Shown here in pieces: positions 8,221 to 15,768 of a stretch of DNA of 42,549 nt; within the stretch, counting starts at the first letter, position 1, and each line of letters begins with the position of its first letter. The DNA comes from Proteobacteria bacterium SG_bin9 (GTDB taxonomy: Bacteria; Pseudomonadota; Alphaproteobacteria; Rhizobiales; Xanthobacteraceae). A program made the position numbers and the translations under genes. The stretch covers positions 1 through 42,549 of the forward strand of contig LWDM01000063.1 of assembly GCA_002083525.1 (NCBI GenBank). The letters are read 5' to 3'. The notes beneath the pieces are model-generated. The model worked only from the letters and a program-made list of their open reading frames with translations, was not told where the DNA came from and did not search any database.

Positions 8221-8733
8221 ATGGAGATCGTCTTCGTCGTTGCGGTTGCGGAGAATGGCGTCATCGGCCTTGGCAGTGCGATGCCATGGCGTCTCAAGTC
8301 CGACCTCAAGCGGCTCAAAGCGCTCACCGTCGGCAAGCCGGTGGTGATGGGCCGCAAGACGTTCGAGTCGATCGGGCGGCCGTTACCGGGGCGCACGAAC
8401 ATTGTTGTCACACGCGATCGCGGATACAGCGCGCCGGGCATCGTCGTCGCGCCGTCCCTCGCCATCGCTCATGAGATTGCGCGCGGCGATGCGCTGCGGC
8501 GTTTCGTCACTGAGATTGCCGTGATCGGCGGCGCCGAGATTTTCCGGCAATGCCTCGACCGTGCAACGCGGGTGGAGTGGACGGTCGTCCACGCGTCGCC
8601 TGAGGGGGATACGTTCATGGAGCCGCTGAGCCCCGCCGATTGGGAGGAAGTCGCCCGGGAGCGCCATGCGGCCGGTGAGGGCGAGAGCGCCGACTTTTCT
8701 TATGTGACCTACCGCCGCCGGATTGCGCGCTAA
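8221..8733 (+). CDS. folA: Dihydrofolate reductase
   Basis: Dihydrofolate reductase uses NADPH to reduce dihydrofolate to tetrahydrofolate, replenishing the cofactor consumed by ThyA. The 170-residue protein shows VVAVAENGVIGLGSAMPWRL, with acidic Asp28 in the substrate site (LKSDLKRLK), then the NADPH-binding VVMGRKTFESIGRPLPGR and IAVIGGAEIF. The ATG at 8221 lies two bases after the acetyltransferase stop. It is the third gene of the thyA-GNAT-folA unit. Length and motifs are typical of chromosomal type I enzymes. Confidence 0.96.
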   Translation: MEIVFVVAVAENGVIGLGSAMPWRLKSDLKRLKALTVGKPVVMGRKTFESIGRPLPGRTNIVVTRDRGYSAPGIVVAPSLAIAHEIARGDALRRFVTEIAVIGGAEIFRQCLDRATRVEWTVVHASPEGDTFMEPLSPADWEEVARERHAAGEGESADFSYVTYRRRIAR

Positions 8734-8804
8734 ATCGCGTTAGCCGCTCGTTCACATTGACAATGTCCAGCCCAATCCTAGCTGCAAAGCACCCCTAACC
8801 CGCG

Positions 8805-8833
8805 TTGTAAGGGGCTGGACCGTCCCCTATAAA
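8805..8833 (+). promoter_or_regulatory. Putative sigma-70-type promoter for hflKC
   Basis: TTGTAA (8805-8810) and TATAAA (8828-8833) are separated by exactly 17 bases, about 50 bases before the hflK start. A hairpin GGGCGG/CCGCCC (8851-8867) falls in the short untranslated leader, and AAGGAG (8870-8875) is the ribosome-binding site. The match is by eye; no start site is known. Confidence 0.45.
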
Positions 8834-8882
8834 GCCGTCCGGACCGTTTCGGGCGGCGTTCCCGCCCACAAGGAGATCGTTG

Positions 8883-10031
8883 ATGCCGTGGAAGAATCAG
8901 GGCGGAGGAAGCCCATGGGGCCCGGGTCCGAAGGGACCGTGGGGCTCCGGCCCGCAATCGCAGGGGCCGCGTCCGCCTGATCTGGAAGACCTGCTGCGCC
9001 GCGGCCAGGACAGAATCCAGAACATGCTCCCCGGCGGCCACCTCGGCGGCCTCGGCATCATGATCGTGATCCTTGGCGCGCTGGCGATCTGGGGCCTGTC
9101 CGGTTTCTTCCGCGTGCAATCGGAAGAGCTCGGCGTGGTGCTCCGCTTCGGCAAGCATGTGCGCACCGTGCAGCCGGGTCTGAATTACCACCTGCCGTAT
9201 CCGATCGAGACCGTGCTGCTGCCGAAGGCGCTGCGCGTCTCCACCATCAGCGTCGGTATGCGCATCATCGACGACACGCGCCGCGGCGGCACCACCATCC
9301 GCGACGTTCCCGAAGAGAGCCTGATGCTTACCGGCGACGAGAACATCGTCGACGTCGACTTCACCGTGCTCTGGCGTATCAAGCCGGACGGCGTCGGCAA
9401 CTTCCTCTTCAACATCCAGAATCCGGAAGGCACCGTGAAGGCGGTGGCCGAAAGTGCGATGCGCGAAGTGATCGGCCGCACCAACATTCAGCCGATCCTG
9501 ACCGGCGCGCGCACCACGACCGAAGTCGCCGTGCACGACCTGATGCAAAAGACGCTCGACCAGTATCAGGCTGGCGTGCTGATCCAGCAGGTGCAGCTGC
9601 AGAAGGTCGACCCGCCGGCGCAGGTGATCGACGCATTCCGCGACGTGCAGGCGGCCCGCGCCGACCTCGAGCGCGTTCAGAACGAAGCGCAGACCTACGC
9701 CAACCGCGTCGTTCCTGAAGCGCGCGGCCGTGCCGCGCAAATCTTCCAGGCCGCCGAAGGTTACAAGGAGCAGGCGGTCGCCGAGGCCAAGGGCCAGAGC
9801 GCGCGCTTCCTCTCGGTCTATGAGGAATACAAGAAGGCGCCGGACGTGACGCGTCAGCGCATCTATCTCGAAACCATGGAGCGCGTGCTGGGCGGTGCCG
9901 ACAAGCTGGTGCTCGACGGCGGACAGGGTGGCAGCGGAGGCGGCGCAGTGCCGTTCCTGCCGCTCGGCGATCTTCTCAATCGCCGTCCGGCTCCGTCTAC
10001 ATCGCAATCGCAAGGTGGAGGCAACCGATGA
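8883..10031 (+). CDS. hflK: FtsH protease modulator HflK (SPFH domain)
   Basis: HflK is an inner-membrane SPFH/prohibitin protein that with HflC forms a large periplasm-facing cage around the FtsH protease and limits its activity on membrane proteins. The 382-residue product has a glycine/proline-rich cytoplasmic N-terminus (about residues 1-35), one transmembrane helix near 56-76, then the SPFH domain starting FFRVQSEELGVVLRFGK and an alanine/glutamate-rich coiled coil (about 250-310). AAGGAG seven bases upstream of the ATG at 8883 fixes the start. The stop overlaps hflC (ATGA), as in most proteobacteria. Confidence 0.96.
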   Translation: MPWKNQGGGSPWGPGPKGPWGSGPQSQGPRPPDLEDLLRRGQDRIQNMLPGGHLGGLGIMIVILGALAIWGLSGFFRVQSEELGVVLRFGKHVRTVQPGLNYHLPYPIETVLLPKALRVSTISVGMRIIDDTRRGGTTIRDVPEESLMLTGDENIVDVDFTVLWRIKPDGVGNFLFNIQNPEGTVKAVAESAMREVIGRTNIQPILTGARTTTEVAVHDLMQKTLDQYQAGVLIQQVQLQKVDPPAQVIDAFRDVQAARADLERVQNEAQTYANRVVPEARGRAAQIFQAAEGYKEQAVAEAKGQSARFLSVYEEYKKAPDVTRQRIYLETMERVLGGADKLVLDGGQGGSGGGAVPFLPLGDLLNRRPAPSTSQSQGGGNR

Positions 10032-10939
10032 AGTCCGGTATCTCGGGCATCGTTGCCCTCATCCTTCTCGTAGCGGCGGTCGTGATCGGCTACAGCTCGG
10101 TGTTCACCGTCGATCAGACGCAGCAGGCGATCGTCGTTCGCCTCGGCGAGCCGGTCCGCGTCGTTACCGAGCCCGGCCTGAATTTCAAGGCGCCGTTCGT
10201 CGACACGGTGATCAACATCGACAAGCGGATTCTCGATCTCGAAAATCCGTCGCAGGAAGTGATCGCATCCGACCAGAAGCGTCTCGTGGTGGACGCGTTC
10301 GCACGCTACCGCATCAAGAACGCGCTGCGCTTCTATCAGAGCCTCGGTTCGATCCAGGCCGCCAACGTGCAGATGACGACGCTGCTGAACGCGGCGGTGC
10401 GCCGCGTGCTCGGCGAAGTGACGTTCAGCCATGTGGTGCGTGACGAGCGCGCCGCGCTGATGGGGCGTATCCGCGACCAACTCGACAAGGAAGCCGAGGG
10501 TTACGGCATCTCGGTGGTCGACGTGCGTATCCGCCGTGCCGACCTGCCGGAGTCGAACAGCCAGGCGGTCTATCAGCGCATGCAGACCGAACGTCAGCGT
10601 GAAGCGGCTGAGTTCCGCGCGCAGGGTGCGCAGAAGGCACAGGAAATCCGCTCGAAGGCGGATCGCGAAGCGACCGTGATCATCGCCGAGGCCAATTCCA
10701 AGGCCGAGCAGACGCGCGGCGAAGGCGACGGCGAACGCAACCGCATTTTCGCCGAAACCTACGGCAAGGATCCGGACTTCTTCGCGTTCTATCGCTCGAT
10801 GGGCGCGTATGAGGCGAGCCTTCGCACCAACGACACCCGCTACCTGCTGCGGCCGGACTCGGATTTCTTCCGGTACTTCAGCAATCCGGCCAACAAGCCG
10901 GCGGCGCCTGCCGCTGGCGCGCCGGCCGGTTCGCGCTGA
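10028..10939 (+). CDS. hflC: FtsH protease modulator HflC (SPFH domain)
   Basis: HflC is the partner of HflK in the HflKC-FtsH complex. It has 303 residues with an N-terminal membrane anchor (IVALILLVAAVVIGYSSVF, about residues 7-25) and an SPFH domain beginning FTVDQTQQAIVVRLGEPVR. A charged, alanine-rich helical segment (AAEFRAQGAQKAQEIRSKAD) and the conserved DPDFFAFYRSMGAYEASL follow. It starts within the end of hflK, so the two are coupled. The small DUF2065 gene lies 28 bases downstream. The length and motifs are typical. Confidence 0.96.
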   Translation: MKSGISGIVALILLVAAVVIGYSSVFTVDQTQQAIVVRLGEPVRVVTEPGLNFKAPFVDTVINIDKRILDLENPSQEVIASDQKRLVVDAFARYRIKNALRFYQSLGSIQAANVQMTTLLNAAVRRVLGEVTFSHVVRDERAALMGRIRDQLDKEAEGYGISVVDVRIRRADLPESNSQAVYQRMQTERQREAAEFRAQGAQKAQEIRSKADREATVIIAEANSKAEQTRGEGDGERNRIFAETYGKDPDFFAFYRSMGAYEASLRTNDTRYLLRPDSDFFRYFSNPANKPAAPAAGAPAGSR

Positions 10940-10967
10940 CCGTTTCGGTCAGCGCTGGGACGCGCGG

Positions 10968-11168
10968 ATGAGGTCTATCGGTATTTCCGACTTCATGGTC
11001 GGCATCGGCATGCTCTTCGTGATCGAGGGGCTGCTGTTTGCCGCCATGCCCGGCTGGATGCGGGAAGCGGTCAAGAGCGTGCTGATCACGCCCGACAATG
11101 TTCTGCGGGTGGTCGGCATCGTTTCTGCGTTGGGCGGCCTTGCGCTGATCTGGCTGGTGCGGCGCTGA
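10968..11168 (+). CDS. DUF2065 (YjeT-like) small inner-membrane protein
   Basis: This 66-residue protein has two hydrophobic helices (about residues 9-26 and 46-63), with a short PGWMREAVKSVL segment between them. That layout and the LVEG/VIEG-type first helix match the DUF2065 family, which is commonly encoded next to hflC. Its function is unknown. A role with the HflKC/FtsH complex is suggested only by the conserved position. It starts 28 bases after hflC and precedes a strong terminator, so it is probably the last gene of the unit. Confidence 0.8.
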   Translation: MRSIGISDFMVGIGMLFVIEGLLFAAMPGWMREAVKSVLITPDNVLRVVGIVSALGGLALIWLVRR

Positions 11169-11199
11169 CGATTTTACCAGTCGCCCTAACAGCTTCGTG

Positions 11200-11234
11200 A
11201 CCCGGCGCAAAACACGCCCGTCGCGCCGGGTTTT
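11200..11234 (+). terminator. Rho-independent terminator after hflK-hflC-DUF2065
   Basis: ACCCGGCGC (11200-11208) pairs perfectly with GCGCCGGGT (11223-11231) around a 14-base loop, and the stem is followed directly by a T-run (TTTT, 11231-11234). It lies about 30 bases past the DUF2065 stop. Confidence 0.75.
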
Positions 11235-11372
11235 GGCCTTATTCCCTGCCTCATCTGCGGCCAGAAGGGCGGAAAGGCCACGATTCACGCTGGCACGGCG
11301 CAGGTGCGCGCTGTAGATTCAAGCGTAACAGCCAATTTTCCCGATTCATCGGTATCAGGAGCGAAAGCCAAC

Positions 11373-12935
11373 ATGTCCGGCGCATTCCGAGTGTCATCGT
11401 ATCATCTGGGCTCGCGGGCCGCGGCGGTCTGTCTCAGCATCATGATCGGCGCGGCGGGAACCTTGCCGGCCGTCACGTTCGCCCACGCGCGCGGGCCGGA
11501 TGGCATCGCCGATGTCGCCGAAAAGGTGATCAGCGCGGTGGTCAACATTTCGACCTCGCAGACGGTCGATGCGCGCGGCCAGGGCGGCGGCGAAAGCCAG
11601 CAGCAGGGCCGCAACAACAATAACAACCAGAACAGCGAGCGCGGCGCCAACCCGCAGGTTCCGCCGGGTTCGCCGTTCGAGGAATTCTTCGACGACTTCT
11701 TCAAGAATCGCCCGCCGGGCGGCCGTGGCGGCAATCAGCAGGCGCGCAAGGTGTCCTCGCTCGGTTCGGGCTTCATCATCGATCCGGCCGGCATCGTCAT
11801 CACCAACAACCACGTCATTGCCGACGCCGACGAGGTCAACGTCATTCTCAACGACGGCTCGAAGCTGAAGGCGGAGGTGCTCGGCCGCGACAAGAAGACC
11901 GATCTCGCCGTGTTGAAGGTGAAGCCGGAGAAGCCGCTGACCGCGGTGAAGTTCGGCGACTCCGACACGCTGCGTCTCGGCGAGTGGGTGATTGCGATCG
12001 GCAACCCGTTCTCGCTCGGCGGCACCGTGACCGCGGGTATCGTCTCGGCGCGCAACCGCGACATCAACTCGGGTCCGTACGACAACTACATCCAGACCGA
12101 CGCCGCCATCAATCGCGGCAATTCGGGCGGTCCGCTGTTCAACCTCAACGGCGAAGTCATCGGTGTGAACACCGCGATCATCTCGCCGACCGGCGGTTCG
12201 ATCGGCATCGGCTTCGCCGTGCCGTCGAAGACGGTGGTCGGCGTCGTCGATCAGCTGCGTCAGTTCGGCGAAACCCGCCGCGGCTGGCTCGGCGTGCGCA
12301 TCCAGCAGGTCACCGACGAAATCGCCGAGAGCCTGAACATCAAGCCGGCGCGTGGCGCGCTGATCGCCGGCGTCGATGAGAAGGGTCCGGGCAAGCCGGC
12401 CGGCATCGAGCCGGGCGACGTCGTCGTCAAGTTCGACGGCAAGGACATCAAGGAAATGAAGGATCTTCCGCGCGCGGTTGCGGATACGGCGGTCGGCAAG
12501 GTCGTCGACGTCGTCATCATCCGCAAGGGCAAGGAAGAGACCAAGAAGGTCACGCTCGGCCGCCTCGAGGATGGCGAGAAGGCGATCCAGGCCTCGGCCA
12601 AGACCACCGCGCCGGAGCCGACCGAAAAGCTCGTGACGCAGAAGGCGCTCGGCCTCGATCTCGCCGGTCTCAGCAAGGACCTGCGCACCAAGTACAAGAT
12701 CAAGGACAGCGTGAAGGGCGTCGTCGTCACTGGCGTCGATGCCGGATCGGATGCGCAGGAGAAGCGCCTCAACGCCGGCGACGTGATCGTCGAGGTGGCG
12801 CAGGAGGCCGTGACCAACGCGGCCGACGTCAAGAAGCGCATCGATCAGCTCAAGAAGGACGGCAAGAAGTCGGTGCTGCTGCTCGTCTCGAACGGCGAGG
12901 GCGAGGTCCGCTTCGTTGCGCTCAGCGTGCAATAA
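11373..12935 (+). CDS. degP: Periplasmic serine protease/chaperone DegP (Do/HtrA family)
   Basis: This Do-family periplasmic protease and chaperone degrades misfolded envelope proteins. The 520-residue protein has a signal sequence ending near residue 38 (FAHA-RG), then a trypsin-like domain with the complete triad His147 (ITNNHVIA), Asp177 (KKTDLAVL) and Ser251 (NRGNSGGPLF). Two PDZ domains follow (about residues 285-380 and 410-515). An unusual Gln/Asn/Gly-rich low-complexity insert (about 68-100) sits in the regulatory LA-loop region. The ATG at 11373 is preceded by AGGAG; a longer in-frame start at 11304 would spoil the signal peptide. It follows the hflKC genes, another envelope quality-control system, but after a terminator. 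Confidence 0.95.
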   Translation: MSGAFRVSSYHLGSRAAAVCLSIMIGAAGTLPAVTFAHARGPDGIADVAEKVISAVVNISTSQTVDARGQGGGESQQQGRNNNNNQNSERGANPQVPPGSPFEEFFDDFFKNRPPGGRGGNQQARKVSSLGSGFIIDPAGIVITNNHVIADADEVNVILNDGSKLKAEVLGRDKKTDLAVLKVKPEKPLTAVKFGDSDTLRLGEWVIAIGNPFSLGGTVTAGIVSARNRDINSGPYDNYIQTDAAINRGNSGGPLFNLNGEVIGVNTAIISPTGGSIGIGFAVPSKTVVGVVDQLRQFGETRRGWLGVRIQQVTDEIAESLNIKPARGALIAGVDEKGPGKPAGIEPGDVVVKFDGKDIKEMKDLPRAVADTAVGKVVDVVIIRKGKEETKKVTLGRLEDGEKAIQASAKTTAPEPTEKLVTQKALGLDLAGLSKDLRTKYKIKDSVKGVVVTGVDAGSDAQEKRLNAGDVIVEVAQEAVTNAADVKKRIDQLKKDGKKSVLLLVSNGEGEVRFVALSVQ

Positions 12936-12961
12936 GGAGCACGCAGCGGTGTTTATGAAAG

Positions 12962-12988
12962 CGCGCCGCTCAACGGCGCGTTTTCTTT
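12962..12988 (+). terminator. Rho-independent terminator of degP
   Basis: CGCGCCG (12962-12968) pairs with CGGCGCG (12974-12980) around the loop CTCAA, followed by TTTTCTTT. It lies 26 bases after the degP stop and separates it from the solute-binding protein gene. Confidence 0.75.
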
Positions 12989-13036
12989 ATCGAGCAGGCC
13001 GAAGCGCGGCGACACGCGCAGGCTGGGGAGGTTGTG

Positions 13037-13852
13037 ATGAAAACCGCATTGTTCGGTGCACTAATCGCATGCGCGATGGGCACGATTGCCATTGTTTCGC
13101 CCGCCATGGTTTCGACCGCCATGGCCAATGATGCCGATGTGATGAAGCAGCTGGTGCCGACCGGAAAGCTCCGGGTCGGCATTGCCTACGCCCCAAAACC
13201 GACGCCGATTTTCGCGGCCAAGGATGCCGGCGGCGAAGTCCGCGGCGTGCCGCGCGATCTCGGCGAGGCGATGGCGAAGGCGCTCGGCGTGCCGGTGGAA
13301 CTGGTCGTCACGGCCACCACCAACGAACTCACCGACAAGAACGTCGCCGGCGAGATCGACATCGGCTTCATGCCGGCCGACGACGCGCGCCGCCAGCGCG
13401 TCGACTTCAGCCCGTCCTATTTCGTGATCGAGAGCACGTTCCTCGCCGCGGGCAACACCGACATCAAGACCTATGCGGATGTCGACAAGCCGGAGATCAC
13501 GGTGGTCGGCATCAACGGCTCGACAACGATCCGCGCCGCAGGCCGCGCGCTCAAGGTCGCCAAGATCGTGCCGGCGAAGTCGGTCGACGAGGCGATGGAG
13601 ATGATGAAGTCCGGCTCGGCGCAAGCATTCGCGCTGACGCACGACTCGCTGCCGCCGCTGCAGGCGCAGTTGCCGGGCTCGCGCATTCTCGACGGCGCAT
13701 TCCAGACGACGGGCGTGGCGATTTCCGTGCAGAAGGATCGTCCGGCCGCGCTCGCCTACGTGAAGACGTTCGTCGAGAAGGCGAAGCTGGATGGCACCGT
13801 GCGCAAGGCGTTCGACAGCGCAGGCCTGAACAAGCTGTCGATCGCGCCTTAA
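13037..13852 (+). CDS. Extracellular solute-binding protein, family 3 (orphan)
   Basis: This 271-residue periplasmic binding protein is of the amino-acid (family 3, PBPb) type. A signal peptide ends near residue 31 (TAMA-ND). Family features are LRVGIAYAPKPTPIF (about 44-58), a first-lobe stretch ending GEIDIGFMPADDARRQRVDFSPSYF and a hinge region with VVGINGSTT. The ATG at 13037 follows GGGGAGG at good spacing; GTG at 13034 is the alternative. No permease or ATPase gene is adjacent, and serB on the other strand ends just downstream. It may serve a transporter encoded elsewhere or act as a receptor. The ligand is unknown. Confidence 0.85.
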   Translation: MKTALFGALIACAMGTIAIVSPAMVSTAMANDADVMKQLVPTGKLRVGIAYAPKPTPIFAAKDAGGEVRGVPRDLGEAMAKALGVPVELVVTATTNELTDKNVAGEIDIGFMPADDARRQRVDFSPSYFVIESTFLAAGNTDIKTYADVDKPEITVVGINGSTTIRAAGRALKVAKIVPAKSVDEAMEMMKSGSAQAFALTHDSLPPLQAQLPGSRILDGAFQTTGVAISVQKDRPAALAYVKTFVEKAKLDGTVRKAFDSAGLNKLSIAP

Positions 13853-13862
13853 GGTTCTCGGG

Positions 13863-14753
13863 CTAGCTCACAAACTCGCTGCGCTTGTAGCCCTGTGCGT
13901 ACAATAGCGCAGTGAGATCGCCGAAATGGATGCTGGCGGCGGCCGCCGCCGCAACCGCGGGCTTGGCGTGATAGGCGACGCCGAGCCCGGCCTCCTCGAT
14001 CATTGCCAGGTCGTTGGCGCCGTCGCCGACCGCGAGCGTATCGATCTCGTCGAGATCGAATGACTCGCGCAGCTCCTTCAGCGTCGCCAGCTTGGCTTCC
14101 TTGCCGAGGATCGGCTCGGCCACCTTGCCGCTGAACTTGCCGCCGTCGACGAGCAGCGTATTGGCGCGGTTCTCCTGGAAGCCGACCTTCGCCGCGATGG
14201 CGCTGGTGAACGGCGTGAAGCCGCCGGAGACGAGACAGGTGTAGGCGCCGTGCGCGCGCATGGTCATCACCAGTTCGCGGCCTCCCGGCGTCAAGGTGAT
14301 GCGATTGTCGAGGACTTCGGCGACAACGCTCTCGGGCAAGCCCTTCAGCAGCGCCACGCGTTCGCGCAATGCCGGCTCGAACGCGATCTCGCCGCGCATG
14401 GCGCGCTCGGTGATCGCCGAGACCTTTTCCTTCAAGCCCACGAAGTCGGCCAGTTCATCGATGCATTCCTGTCCGATCATGGTTGAATCCATGTCGGCGA
14501 GAAAAAGCTTCTTGCGTCGCGTCGCGCGAGGCTGCACCACAACGTCGATGGAGAGATCGCCGATCGCCGCCTTGAGCCGGTCCGCAATCGCGCGTGCGGG
14601 CTCGCCGCTCTCGAACGGGATGTCGGCGGCGACTTCGTCGAACAGCCATTGCGCGCGGCCGGGTGAGGGCAGCACGGCGAGGGCGCCATCGATGATGGTG
14701 GAGTCCAGCGCCGGATTGGCCGGGTTACAGATGAGCGTGGCGACGAGCGACAT
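13863..14753 (-). CDS. serB: Phosphoserine phosphatase SerB
   Basis: SerB carries out the last step of L-serine synthesis, the hydrolysis of phosphoserine. The 296-residue HAD-superfamily enzyme has an N-terminal ACT-like region (about 1-75). The catalytic DMDST motif follows at 87-91 (nucleophile Asp87, general acid Asp89), then VSGGFTPF and the metal-binding GDGANDLAMI. The product ends in a short tail typical of alphaproteobacterial SerB. The ATG at 14753 faces the miaA start only about nine bases away, so each gene's promoter must overlap the other's coding region. The 3' end converges on the solute-binding protein gene with a 10-base gap. Confidence 0.95.
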   Translation of the reverse strand: MSLVATLICNPANPALDSTIIDGALAVLPSPGRAQWLFDEVAADIPFESGEPARAIADRLKAAIGDLSIDVVVQPRATRRKKLFLADMDSTMIGQECIDELADFVGLKEKVSAITERAMRGEIAFEPALRERVALLKGLPESVVAEVLDNRITLTPGGRELVMTMRAHGAYTCLVSGGFTPFTSAIAAKVGFQENRANTLLVDGGKFSGKVAEPILGKEAKLATLKELRESFDLDEIDTLAVGDGANDLAMIEEAGLGVAYHAKPAVAAAAAASIHFGDLTALLYAQGYKRSEFVS

Positions 14754-14762
14754 GAGACGGGA

Positions 14763-15698
14763 TTGGCTTTGAGTTCGAGCGGGAAAACGATCGAGGCCGT
14801 GCTTATCGCAGGGCCGACCGCCAGCGGCAAGTCGGCGTTGGCGCTCGACCTCGCCCGCGCGACCGGCGGGGTCGTGATCAACACGGATTCGATGCAGGTC
14901 TATCGCGATTTGCGGGTGCTCACCGCGCGACCTTCCGCTGAGGAAGAGGCGCGTGTTCCGCACCGGCTCTACGGCACGAAGGACGCGGCAGTGAACTGCT
15001 CGGCGGGTATGTGGGTGGCCGAGGCGGCGAAGGTGCTCGACGAACTCAACAAGGACGGCCGCCTGCCGATCTTCACCGGCGGCTCCGGGCTCTACTTCAA
15101 AGCGCTGACGCGCGGGCTCTCGGCCGTGCCGCCGATTCCCGCCAACATCCGCGAGAGTGTGCGGACGCGGCTGGAGCGCGATGGCGTCGAGGCGCTGCAT
15201 GCGGAGCTGGCGTGTGTCGATGCTGTGTCAGCCGAACGTCTGAAGCCGCGCGACCGCACACGCATCGCGCGGGCGCTGGAGGTGATCGAAGCGACGGGCC
15301 GCTCCATCACCGACTGGCATCGCGATGGGCTGCCACCCCTGCTTGCGCCGGAGAGCGTCACCGCCGTTTTCCTCGACGCGGATCGCGATACCCTCTATGC
15401 GCGCATCGAGCGTCGCTTCGAGACGATGATCACGAACGGCGCGCTGGACGAGGTGAGGGCGCTCGCTGCACGCAATCTCGACCCGTTGCTGCCGGCGATG
15501 AAGGCGCACGGCGTTCCGGCACTAATCCGGCATCTTGCTGGGAAGCTCTCTTTGGATGAGGCCATTGCGATCGGCCAGGCCGACACCCGCCACTACGCCA
15601 AGCGCCAGTTCACCTGGTTTCGGCACCAGCTGCCGGAGTTCGAATGGATGAAGCCTGACGATACGCAGGCGCATCTGCACTCCGTTCTCGGCGCTTGA
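14763..15698 (+). CDS. miaA: tRNA dimethylallyltransferase MiaA
   Basis: MiaA transfers a dimethylallyl group to N6 of adenosine 37 in tRNAs that read UNN codons. The 311-residue protein shows the P-loop GPTASGKSAL (about 18-27), NTDSMQVYRDL, FTGGSGLYFKAL and RTRIARALEVIEATGRS. The C-terminal tRNA-binding part has DTRHYAKRQFTWFRHQ. The start is uncertain: TTG at 14763 and TTG at 14769 are both in frame and no ATG is available at the right place. A non-ATG start fits the cramped head-to-head arrangement with serB. Confidence 0.95.
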   Translation: MALSSSGKTIEAVLIAGPTASGKSALALDLARATGGVVINTDSMQVYRDLRVLTARPSAEEEARVPHRLYGTKDAAVNCSAGMWVAEAAKVLDELNKDGRLPIFTGGSGLYFKALTRGLSAVPPIPANIRESVRTRLERDGVEALHAELACVDAVSAERLKPRDRTRIARALEVIEATGRSITDWHRDGLPPLLAPESVTAVFLDADRDTLYARIERRFETMITNGALDEVRALAARNLDPLLPAMKAHGVPALIRHLAGKLSLDEAIAIGQADTRHYAKRQFTWFRHQLPEFEWMKPDDTQAHLHSVLGA

Positions 15699-15768
15699 TC
15701 TCACTTGCCTGCGATTGGCAGGCATGGGTACTCTTATCCATTGTTTTCAGGTGTTTTGGGGGTGCCGC

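Noticed and set aside
11394..12932. 512-codon minus-strand frame opposite degP
   Set aside because: It is the antisense shadow of degP; composition is Asp/Arg/Leu-rich with no recognisable domain.
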